From the NCBI GenBank assembly GCA_046704785.1, contig JBJKRF010000160.1, forward strand, positions 1-10,917: DNA of 10,917 bases. Reading direction: 5' to 3'. This document shows positions 1-6,000 of this stretch, in pieces (position 1 is the stretch's first letter; each line of letters opens with the position of its first letter). The position numbers were made by a program, and so were the translations under genes. Source of the stretch: JBJKRF01 sp046704785 (GTDB taxonomy: Bacteria; Chloroflexota; Anaerolineae; Anaerolineales; Villigracilaceae). Below the pieces are notes generated by a model. That model saw nothing but the letters and a program-made list of their open reading frames with translations, was not told where the DNA came from and made no database searches.

Positions 1-104
1 GGGCGGAGCAGGTTTTTGGCTTTATCCGGACCAATGAACTCTTGGTCTCCCTCTTGATAAACCCTTATAAATGAACTACATAGATGAACCACCGCCTCTT
101 CCAT
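1..104 (-). CDS. Possible partial CDS, N-terminal end of an unknown protein running off the left edge
   Basis: Reading the minus strand from the ATG at 104-102 gives 34 open codons to the window edge, beginning MEEAVVHLCSSFIRVYQEGD. The composition (mixed hydrophobic, acidic and Lys/Arg residues) looks like a normal soluble protein. A weak AGG lies about 5-7 bases upstream of the ATG, and an in-frame TAG sits further upstream. The piece is too short to assign to a family. It would be transcribed divergently from the lipoprotein gene. It may also be a chance open frame, because 34 codons without a stop is not strong evidence. Confidence 0.3.
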   Translation of the reverse strand, partial: MEEAVVHLCSSFIRVYQEGDQEFIGPDKAKNLLR

Positions 105-387
105 GTCGCCTGTCTGAGCGGGCTACCCCCTGCTGACAATGCTCCCCGGCAGGAGATTTCACAGCCGGGATAGAAAGGGCCGTATATCTCTGTTACAGCG
201 AGGACGATTCGCTATATAATGAATTCGTCACGTCCGTGATCGACGGTGGCCGCGCAAATCCGGGCGAATTCACGCAGGCTGGCCAGCTCGAAAGAGCAGG
301 TCGAGAAAGATATTCGACGGCGGTCGTTGGGACAGATCAAAGGTAATGCCGACCTTGTCACAGCGGAAGGAATCACGTGAGGTAACC
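105..387. other. Intergenic region upstream of the lipoprotein gene
   Basis: No convincing gene is visible in these 283 bases. They contain a 6-bp stem (CCCGGC 145-150 with GCCGGG 164-169) that lacks a T tract, a small TCACG-TC-CGTGA inverted repeat at 228-239, and the promoter listed separately at 192-220. The open frames that cross this stretch on the minus strand have no ribosome binding site and overlap the lipoprotein signal peptide antisense, so they are treated as spurious. Confidence 0.5.
192..220 (+). promoter_or_regulatory. Predicted sigma70-type promoter for the lipoprotein gene
   Basis: A perfect TATAAT -10 element lies at 215-220. It is preceded by GTTACA at 192-197, which matches 4 of 6 bases of the -35 consensus, with an ideal 17-bp spacer. 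Transcription would start near 227 and leave a leader of roughly 160 bases before the ATG at 388. The small TCACG/CGTGA repeat at 228-239 would fall right at the start site and could be an operator, but that is speculative. Confidence 0.55.
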
Positions 388-1158
388 ATGAAGAAAATAG
401 TTTTGGTTCTACTTTTGTCGATGCTTTTAGCAGCCTGTACGAGCCTGGCGGGCGCAACGGAAACGCCTACGCCCGCGCCAACCCCTTCTCCTACCGGGAC
501 GGCGACACCAGTGCCCACAGCGACCGAGACCCCTACTCCCACAGCTACTGCGACACCAGACCTGGGCGCCGCTCCCCAGGGTATGCAGAACGTCTTACAA
601 GATGGCGGTCGCCTCGACTGGGCCAATGGTGTTGTGTACGACAAAAACGGCAAGGAACAGTATGATTTGCAAAACGGGGAGTGGGTGCTTAATTTTACTC
701 CGGGGACTCACGACGTACAGTTTACTCATCCGGTAGTGTGGCAAGGTGAGACTACGAGTATGGGCACGATGGCAAGCTTCGAAGGTGATAACGCAATTCC
801 TAAGCTTATAGCGTATTTGTCTCATAATGCCAAGCGGTATACGGGTATTTATGAGATGAGTTATCTCTTCTCCGTTAGTAATGTAGAGTGGATGCGGTAC
901 GCTAATGTACTCCATTCTATAACTGGGCATGTGGGTGGCGACTCGTTGTTGCCCCCTGTTGTGTACAAAGGTCAATCTTATTTGGCTGTCGATGTTAAAA
1001 ACATCAACAACACCGATACTATTGTAGCATTCCAGAGAGGCGATGGTTCTTTTGATAGCGTGTGGGTGAGTGATCCTATAGGGCCGGTTGAAGCGGCAAT
1101 ACACGCGAATCAGCGAAGTACTCCGACGCCAGAACCAATGATGTCTCCCACCCCATAG
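388..1158 (+). CDS. Thr-Pro rich predicted lipoprotein, unknown function
   Basis: The ATG at 388 is chosen over the upstream in-frame ATG at 346 because a GAGG-type ribosome binding site (379-382) precedes it, and because the protein then begins with a classic lipoprotein signal: MKK, a hydrophobic stretch, and the lipobox L-A-A-C with Cys17 as the lipidated residue. Residues about 24-57 are a low-complexity Thr-Pro-Ala tether, likely an extended spacer that holds the domain away from the membrane. A folded domain of about 180 residues follows, and the end is again Thr-Pro rich (STPTPEPMMSPTP). The mature product is 240 residues (256 with signal). Such TP-rich spacers are frequent in exported proteins of Chloroflexota. 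I do not recognise the globular domain. From about 640 onward the codons are more AT-rich than in the cas genes downstream. Confidence 0.8.
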   Translation: MKKIVLVLLLSMLLAACTSLAGATETPTPAPTPSPTGTATPVPTATETPTPTATATPDLGAAPQGMQNVLQDGGRLDWANGVVYDKNGKEQYDLQNGEWVLNFTPGTHDVQFTHPVVWQGETTSMGTMASFEGDNAIPKLIAYLSHNAKRYTGIYEMSYLFSVSNVEWMRYANVLHSITGHVGGDSLLPPVVYKGQSYLAVDVKNINNTDTIVAFQRGDGSFDSVWVSDPIGPVEAAIHANQRSTPTPEPMMSPTP

Positions 1159-1171
1159 GATGTTTTGCCGG

Positions 1172-1188
1172 AACTCGTAGGAGTTTTT
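1172..1188 (+). terminator. Weak candidate hairpin terminator after the lipoprotein gene
   Basis: AACTC (1172-1176) and GAGTT (1181-1185) form a 5-bp stem around a GTAG loop, followed by a short T run (1184-1188, partly in the stem). It starts 14 bases after the lipoprotein stop. The stem is short and AU-rich, so termination would be inefficient and read-through into the next gene is possible. Confidence 0.25.
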
Positions 1189-1278
1189 GTCGCGAAATTT
1201 GAGTTTCTTTGTGGTTTTGTAGACCAGACTTGGCGCGTTGGTGCTGCGTTGGAGTATATTGGTCTTAGGGGGTTTTTG

Positions 1279-1560
1279 ATGAAATTATACGTACGGTTTG
1301 CCATCGTTGTGTCGAGTATCGTGGGGGTTGGTGTGGGATTTTTCTTTCTGGTTCCCAGAGTTGTGCAGGCTGGTTGCACGACAGGACCTGAAGTCTTGGG
1401 TGGTGCGTGCCAAGATAGCTGTAGTAATAATGCGGTTGGAACGAGTTCGAATGGCATAGCATGTGACAGTTGCTTAACGCGCTACATGCTCTTTGACTCT
1501 TGGGACAATTTATTCATCTTTATGCTGGATAGCTTGGATATCGCTCCTGAACCTCCATAA
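1279..1560 (+). CDS. Small exported cysteine-containing protein, unknown function
   Basis: The frame is open from a TTG at 1165, but the ATG at 1279 is the better start: it has an AGGGGG ribosome binding site (1267-1272) six bases away and begins an export signal. The 93-residue product starts MKLYVRF, continues with a hydrophobic core (residues about 8-25) and ends the signal at V-Q-A-G (likely cleavage after Ala31). The mature part of about 62 residues has five cysteines (33, 44, 48, 62, 65), including a C-x-x-C pair at 62-65. Disulfides or metal binding are possible. With a later cleavage, Cys33 could alternatively be an odd lipobox cysteine, but no L-x-x-C motif is present. It follows the lipoprotein gene in the same direction and may be co-transcribed with it. 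No family is recognised. Confidence 0.55.
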   Translation: MKLYVRFAIVVSSIVGVGVGFFFLVPRVVQAGCTTGPEVLGGACQDSCSNNAVGTSSNGIACDSCLTRYMLFDSWDNLFIFMLDSLDIAPEPP

Positions 1561-1763
1561 CCCAATTTCAGATTTGGAATTGCTGATTGCATTAAGACAA
1601 GTAGGGTTGTATGACTGAAATGCCCTAATGAACTCCAAAACTGTACTAAAAATAGCCGAATAATCCCCAAGAATTTTGTCGCACAAAACCTTTCCTGCCA
1701 TGTTGCGGTACCTGCAACATCCCTTTCGTACAGTGGGAAAAATCCACACAACGGAGGTGTTGC
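1561..1763. promoter_or_regulatory. Regulatory gap upstream of the HTH-WYL-cas genes
   Basis: These 203 bases contain no supported gene and are AT-rich compared with the cas genes. They should hold the promoter for the HTH gene and perhaps for the cas operon, but I found no convincing -35/-10 pair. The only clear structure is the inverted repeat at 1700-1720 (separate entry). No good rho-independent terminator for the Cys-rich gene is visible just after 1560. Confidence 0.4.
1700..1720. repeat. Perfect inverted repeat ATGTTGC-N7-GCAACAT, candidate operator
   Basis: ATGTTGC (1700-1706) and GCAACAT (1714-1720) are exact reverse complements separated by seven bases, ggtacct, so the dyad centre is at 1710. 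The layout, two 7-base half-sites one helical turn or so apart and 44 bases before the start of a small HTH protein, is typical of an operator for a dimeric regulator. The core TGTTGC recurs at 1758-1763 (just before that gene's start codon), 1975-1980 and 2008-2013 (both in the gap before the WYL-Cas3 gene). It is not followed by a T tract, so it is unlikely to be a terminator. Confidence 0.5.
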
Positions 1764-1970
1764 ATGGCTCGCCAACCGCAAGACGAAAAACTGGAACGCA
1801 TCTATAATACAGTTGAAGAATATCCGGGGGAGAGACCTGGTTTTATCGCTCGTTTACTTGGATTGAACCGTTCGGATGTGACGCGTTCACTCCCGGCTCT
1901 GGAAGAGAAAGACTGGTTTCTTTCAGAAGATGAAAAGGGTGGTTTATGGCCTTTTCGCAAACCAAAATGA
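1764..1970 (+). CDS. Small helix-turn-helix (winged-helix-like) DNA-binding protein
   Basis: The 68-residue protein begins at an ATG with an excellent GGAGG ribosome binding site (1753-1757, six-base spacing). Residues about 8-50 read as a compact HTH: helix (EKLERIYNTVEEY), then GFIARLLGLNRSDVTRSLPAL, where the G-L-N/D-R-S-D-V pattern resembles the turn and recognition helix of MarR/ArsR-like or DprA-C-terminal-like winged helices. A short wing-like segment with Trp-Phe follows, and the tail is basic. There is no effector domain. It lies 177 bases upstream of the WYL-Cas3 start, in the same direction, and between copies of the TGTTGC motif, so it is a plausible local regulator of the cas operon. 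It could equally be an unrelated small regulator. The binding role comes from the fold pattern; the target is inference. Confidence 0.65.
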   Translation: MARQPQDEKLERIYNTVEEYPGERPGFIARLLGLNRSDVTRSLPALEEKDWFLSEDEKGGLWPFRKPK

Positions 1971-2147
1971 CAAATGTTGCAGAATCAGATAGAACGACAT
2001 GCTATGCTGTTGCAAGAAGGTGAACGTTGAGAAGGGAGTTTTCTGATTCCTTTGTTCGACGTGCAAGTGGTATGCAAACTCGTCCACTCGCCTGATAAAA
2101 AGGTGTATTGGATAAAACTGGACGGGCTCACAATGAAAGGAACGAAT
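1971..2147 (+). promoter_or_regulatory. Leader region of the cas operon with TGTTGC motifs and a candidate extended -10
   Basis: The 177 bases between the HTH gene and the chosen WYL-Cas3 start carry ATGTTGC at 1974-1980 and TGTTGC at 2008-2013. Between them is TGCTATGCT (2000-2008), which fits an extended -10 element (TGn plus TATGCT at 2003-2008), though no good -35 accompanies it. The second TGTTGC overlaps the end of this -10, where a repressor could block RNA polymerase. The frame of the downstream gene is open back to a TTG at 2052, but the codons from 2052 to 2147 do not look like the regulator family. Confidence 0.35.
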
Positions 2148-5100
2148 ATGGGAAAGGGAATGAGTAAGTCGGAGCGTCTGGCAGAGGTGAAGCGGCTGTA
2201 TATTCAGCGTGCTTATACAGATATCGAGCTGGCCGAACGCCTGGGCGTGGACCGCACGTTGGCCTATCGTGACCGCATCGAATTGACGCGCGAGTATCCC
2301 GTCGAGCAGGATGCAGAAAGTCGTTATTTCATTAACCGTACAAAGCTGATTTCAGAGATCAAGGTCAACCTGCACGAGGCGCTGACGCTGTATCTCGCAA
2401 CCCGCAAGACTTCACGCCAGACACGTTTCTATCAGCCACATACTGCCAATGCGCTCGAAAAACTGGCGGCTGCGCTGCGCCAGCCGATGACCGCGCGCCT
2501 GCTCAAGGCGGCGGACGCGCTGCTGAAACAGGACAAGGCCCCGGAGAAGGTCAAGGTGATCGAGACGCTGGCCGAAGCCTGGGTGGAGCAGCGCAAGGTG
2601 CGCATCCGCTATCAGCCGCTGGGCCTGGACGAGTATCGCAATCACGTTATCCATCCCTACTTGATTGAGCCTTCGATCTGGAGCGACAGCGTGTATGTGG
2701 TGGCTTATAGCGAGGTGACCGAGCGTATCACGCCCTTCAAGATCGAGCGCATCGAGAGCGCCTTCGCCTCGGGCGAGACCTTCGAGATGCCACCCGGTTT
2801 TGACGAGGGCGAGCTGCTCAAGCACGCCTGGGGCATCTGGTTCAGAGACAAGGAGCCGGTCGTGGTCAGGCTGCGCTTTGCGCCCGACCCGTCTGTCATC
2901 CAACGCTTGCAGGAGAGCAAATGGCATCCACTGGAGAAGCTTGAGTCGACAGAGGACGGGAGCTATATCTGGAGTGCGCCAGTGGCCGAATGGCGCGAGA
3001 TGCTGCCCTGGGTGCGCGGCTGGGGGGCGGATGTGGAGGTGTTGGCGCCGGAGAGCCTGCGCAAGGCGATCAAGCGCGAAGCGAGAAAGCTGGCAACGTT
3101 ATATCAGGTGATGGAAGAGAAGGCAGGGCCAATGATTTACTATGGGCATTCGAGAAAGGACAAAGACAAGTCAGAATGGCAGCCTTTGATCGAGCATTTG
3201 ACCAATACGGCTGACCTGGCAGAGAGATTCGGTCGGGATGCCGGGATTGCAAGCTTGGTACGAACTGCCGCCTTGCTGCATGACATTGGCAAATACTCCA
3301 CGGCATTTCAAGCCCGTCTGGACGGTTCCGGGCGCAAAGTAGATCACGCCACAGCGGGGGCAAAGGAAATATTGAATTTATTCAACCAAGACCCCTTGCA
3401 AAAAGACATTGCAACCTTGCTGGCCTACTGTATTGCTGGTCATCACACCGGGCTTCCCGATTACGGCAGCAGCATGGACGTAGACGGCGATGGAACCCTT
3501 TTGGCGCGCGTGGAGAAGAAGAAACTGGAGGATTTCAGCGCGTATAAAACTGAGGTAGATGTCAATTCGTTGACTTTGAAACCGCGCACAGTGAAAACGT
3601 CCAACGCGAGCTTTTCAATGGCATTCCTGACCCGCATGATCTTCTCCGCCCTGGTAGACGCCGATTTCCAAGAAACACAAAATTATATGAAAGACGAACT
3701 GCCACCACGCGGTGATCATCCCAGTATCGAGGTGCTGTGCCAGACTTTCAATACCGCGCTGCAAAAATTCGATCACCCACAGGGTGAGATCAACCAAAAG
3801 CGCACCGAGACGCTCAAGGCCTGTATCGAAAAGGCCAACACGGAACAAGGTTTTTTTACGTTGACCGTTCCCACAGGCGGTGGGAAAACCCTGGCTTCGA
3901 TGGCCTTTGCCTTGAACCATGCCGTCAAACATGGATTAAAGCGTGTCATTTACGTCATCCCCTTTACCAGCATCATCGAGCAAAATGCGGCAGTCTTTGA
4001 GGAATATCTGGGGCAAGAAAACGTGCTGGAGCATCATTCCAACTTCGATTGGAAAAAGGAGACCCAGAAAGATTCGGCAGAGGCAGACGACGAAACCAAA
4101 GACATCATCAATAAGCTGAAACTGGCCGCGGAGAATTGGGATATTCCGGTGGTGGTGACGACCAACGTACAGTTCTTTGAATCGTTGTTTGCCAACAAAA
4201 CCTCACGTTGTCGCAAGTTGCATAACCTGGCAAAGAGCGTCATCGTCTTTGACGAGGCCCAAATGCTGCCGCGCGAATATCTGGACCCGTGTATGCTGGC
4301 TGTCAAGGAACTGGTGGTCAATTACGGCGCAAGCGCTATCTTTTGCACCGCCACCCAACCCGCTTTGAACCAGCGCCTGCCCAAAGTCACTTTCACCGAA
4401 CTGGCCCCCGACCCGCAGGACTTGTTCGATTTTTACAAGCGCGTGCAAATCACCCATATCGGTAGAACGCCCGACGCGAACCTGATCGAAAAAATCAAGG
4501 AGCACCCCCAGGCGTTATGTATCGTCAACACCCGCAAACACGCGAAAGGGTTGTTCGATCAGCTGAAAGGCGAAGGGAATTTCCATCTTTCCACCCTGAT
4601 GTGTCCGACGCATCGCAAGGAAGTTCTCTCGGATGTGCGCAAACGCTTGAAAGCCGGTCAACTCTGTCGGGTCATTTCCACCCAGGTGATGGAAGCCGGT
4701 ATTGACGTGGACTTCCCCGTCGGCTTTCGCGCGTTAGCCGGGTTGGATTCGATCATCCAGGCCGCCGGGCGGGTCAACCGCGAGATGAAGCGCGGTCTGA
4801 GCGATGTTTACGTCTTCGACCCTGAAACGTCGTTCATCAAAAAGACGCCCGTCTTTATCCAACAGGGCGCGGCAGTGGCTGAAAATGTTTTGAGAGACTA
4901 TGCATCTCAACCTGATTCAAAGGATGCAATCGAGAGCTATTTCAGGTTTTTGTATACCCTGCAAGGCAAAGACGCCTTTGACGCAAAAAAGATTTTGGCT
5001 CATTTTGAGAATGGGATCGAGTTTGATTTCAAAAAGGCGGCTGACGATTTTAGATTAATTGACAACAATACCGTAGCTGTTGTCATTCCTTACAACGAGG

Positions 5101-5342
5101 AGGCCCGCAAACTGCTTGAGCGCGCAAAATATCATCCTTTCCCTTATTCTCTTGCCAGAGAATTGCAAATGTATACGGTCAATATCTACGAAAACGAGTT
5201 CGAGAAACTACAGAGCAAAGGAGTCATCGAAACCTATAACGAAACCTACGAAGTCCTAAATGATATGAAATACTATGACCCGCAAACGGGTCTCATTCTG
5301 CCTGCTGATGCGGGCGGGGATGCGTTGTTTTTCGATGGATAA
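2148..5342 (+). CDS. cas3: WYL-family regulator fused to Cas3 helicase-nuclease (type I-C)
   Basis: This single frame of 1064 residues (from ATG 2148) joins two normally separate proteins. Residues about 5-50 are an HTH (SKSERLAEVKRLY, TDIELAERLGVDRTLAYRDR). Residues about 140-215 are a WYL domain (HPYLIEPSIW, VYVVAYS, PFKIERI) and residues about 235-318 a WCX-like C-terminal domain (LPWVRGWGADVEVLAPESLR). A linker of about 10 residues leads to Cas3: HD nuclease with YGHS (His334), EHL (His350), LLHDIGK (His378-Asp379) and GHH (432-433), then helicase with Walker A PTGGGKT (575-581), DEAQ (702-705), TAT (734-736) and QAAGRVNR (871-878). Known Cas3 unwinds and degrades DNA recruited by Cascade; WYL proteins are DNA-binding regulators. 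All catalytic motifs look intact, so both halves may work. ATG 2148 is preferred (AAAGGAA, 5-base spacing); TTG 2052, ATG 2133 and ATG 2160 are alternatives. An internal start could also release Cas3 alone. Confidence 0.93.
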   Translation: MGKGMSKSERLAEVKRLYIQRAYTDIELAERLGVDRTLAYRDRIELTREYPVEQDAESRYFINRTKLISEIKVNLHEALTLYLATRKTSRQTRFYQPHTANALEKLAAALRQPMTARLLKAADALLKQDKAPEKVKVIETLAEAWVEQRKVRIRYQPLGLDEYRNHVIHPYLIEPSIWSDSVYVVAYSEVTERITPFKIERIESAFASGETFEMPPGFDEGELLKHAWGIWFRDKEPVVVRLRFAPDPSVIQRLQESKWHPLEKLESTEDGSYIWSAPVAEWREMLPWVRGWGADVEVLAPESLRKAIKREARKLATLYQVMEEKAGPMIYYGHSRKDKDKSEWQPLIEHLTNTADLAERFGRDAGIASLVRTAALLHDIGKYSTAFQARLDGSGRKVDHATAGAKEILNLFNQDPLQKDIATLLAYCIAGHHTGLPDYGSSMDVDGDGTLLARVEKKKLEDFSAYKTEVDVNSLTLKPRTVKTSNASFSMAFLTRMIFSALVDADFQETQNYMKDELPPRGDHPSIEVLCQTFNTALQKFDHPQGEINQKRTETLKACIEKANTEQGFFTLTVPTGGGKTLASMAFALNHAVKHGLKRVIYVIPFTSIIEQNAAVFEEYLGQENVLEHHSNFDWKKETQKDSAEADDETKDIINKLKLAAENWDIPVVVTTNVQFFESLFANKTSRCRKLHNLAKSVIVFDEAQMLPREYLDPCMLAVKELVVNYGASAIFCTATQPALNQRLPKVTFTELAPDPQDLFDFYKRVQITHIGRTPDANLIEKIKEHPQALCIVNTRKHAKGLFDQLKGEGNFHLSTLMCPTHRKEVLSDVRKRLKAGQLCRVISTQVMEAGIDVDFPVGFRALAGLDSIIQAAGRVNREMKRGLSDVYVFDPETSFIKKTPVFIQQGAAVAENVLRDYASQPDSKDAIESYFRFLYTLQGKDAFDAKKILAHFENGIEFDFKKAADDFRLIDNNTVAVVIPYNEEARKLLERAKYHPFPYSLARELQMYTVNIYENEFEKLQSKGVIETYNETYEVLNDMKYYDPQTGLILPADAGGDALFFDG
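3118..3134 (+). promoter_or_regulatory. Possible internal ribosome binding site and start for stand-alone Cas3
   Basis: In-frame ATG 3132-3134 begins MIYYGHS, which is how free-standing Cas3 proteins of this family commonly begin. AGAAGG (3118-3123) lies eight bases upstream, with a second purine-rich patch CAGGG at 3124-3128. Initiation here would give a 736-residue Cas3, the usual size for type I-C, while the part upstream (about 328 residues) is the usual size of a WYL regulator. The site may be a relic of two separate genes or a working second start. Whether it is used cannot be told from sequence. Confidence 0.4.
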
Positions 5343-5370
5343 GGTCTATATCAAAAAAGGAGGTTCATCT

Positions 5371-6000
5371 ATGGGATATGGCATCAAAATCCGAGTAAGC
5401 GGCGATTATGCCTTATTTACCCGGCCCGAAATGAAGGTGGAACGCGTCAGTTATGACGTGCTCACGCCTTCGGCGGCGCGCGGCATCATCGAAGCAATCT
5501 ACTGGAAGCCCGCCATCCGCTGGGCGATAGACAAAATCCACGTACTGAAAGAGATCGAGTTCACCAACATCCGCCGCAATGAAGTCAGCGAGAAGGCTTC
5601 GGAAAGAAAGCCCTACTTGGTGGCCCCTGAAATTCGCCAGCAGCGGGCGGCGCTGGTGCTCAAAAACGTGGATTATGTCATCGAAGCACACTTCGACCTG
5701 ACCGATAAGGCTGGCGACGAAGACACGGTCGAAAAGCATTACAACATCGTCCTGCGTCGTCTGCGCAAAGGGCAGCACTTCCACGCGCCCTGCCTGGGGA
5801 CGCGCGAGTTCGGCGCGAAGGTGGAGTTGATCGAAGACGGCGAAGAGATTCCGCAAAGCCCGCTTGGCGATTTGGATTTGGGCTGGATGCTGCACGACCT
5901 GGACTTCTCGAACCTCCGTGATATCAAGCCCAAGTTCTTCAAGGCTGCCCTGAAAAATGGCGTACTCGATTTGACCCAGGTGCAGGAGGTGCGGCAATGA
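5371..6000 (+). CDS. cas5c: Cas5c (Cas5d/I-C), pre-crRNA processing endonuclease and Cascade subunit
   Basis: In type I-C systems Cas5c replaces Cas6: it cuts CRISPR repeat RNA and caps the 5' handle in Cascade. The ATG at 5371 is chosen because AAGGAGGT (5357-5364) precedes it by six bases; the frame is open further upstream within the end of cas3, but without a site. The 209 residues are a normal family length. GDYALFTRPEMKVERVSYDV near the start, TPSAARGIIEAIYWKP, and FHAPCLGTREF (137-147) are family hallmarks. Tyr44 and the Lys122-His123 pair sit where the Bacillus halodurans enzyme has its catalytic Tyr46, Lys116 and His117, so the nuclease is probably active. The gene starts 28 bases after cas3 and its stop overlaps the cas8c start by four bases (ATGA), which implies translational coupling. 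Confidence 0.95.
   Translation: MGYGIKIRVSGDYALFTRPEMKVERVSYDVLTPSAARGIIEAIYWKPAIRWAIDKIHVLKEIEFTNIRRNEVSEKASERKPYLVAPEIRQQRAALVLKNVDYVIEAHFDLTDKAGDEDTVEKHYNIVLRRLRKGQHFHAPCLGTREFGAKVELIEDGEEIPQSPLGDLDLGWMLHDLDFSNLRDIKPKFFKAALKNGVLDLTQVQEVRQ

Noticed and set aside
595..1104. Minus-strand open frame of 169 codons opposite the lipoprotein
   Set aside because: The plus strand shows a lipobox signal peptide with a ribosome binding site; the opposite frame has neither.
1679..1685. GTCGCAC resembling the start of some type I-C CRISPR repeats
   Set aside because: Only seven bases match and there is no second copy at spacer distance; no repeat-spacer pattern was found anywhere in the window.
1482..1781. 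Minus-strand open frame of 99 codons covering the gap before the HTH gene
   Set aside because: It overlaps the HTH start and the inverted repeat, has no ribosome binding site and no recognisable pattern.
2412..2927. Minus-strand open frame of 171 codons opposite the WYL part
   Set aside because: The plus-strand frame has clear HTH-WYL homology; this frame has no start signal and reads as reverse-complement noise.
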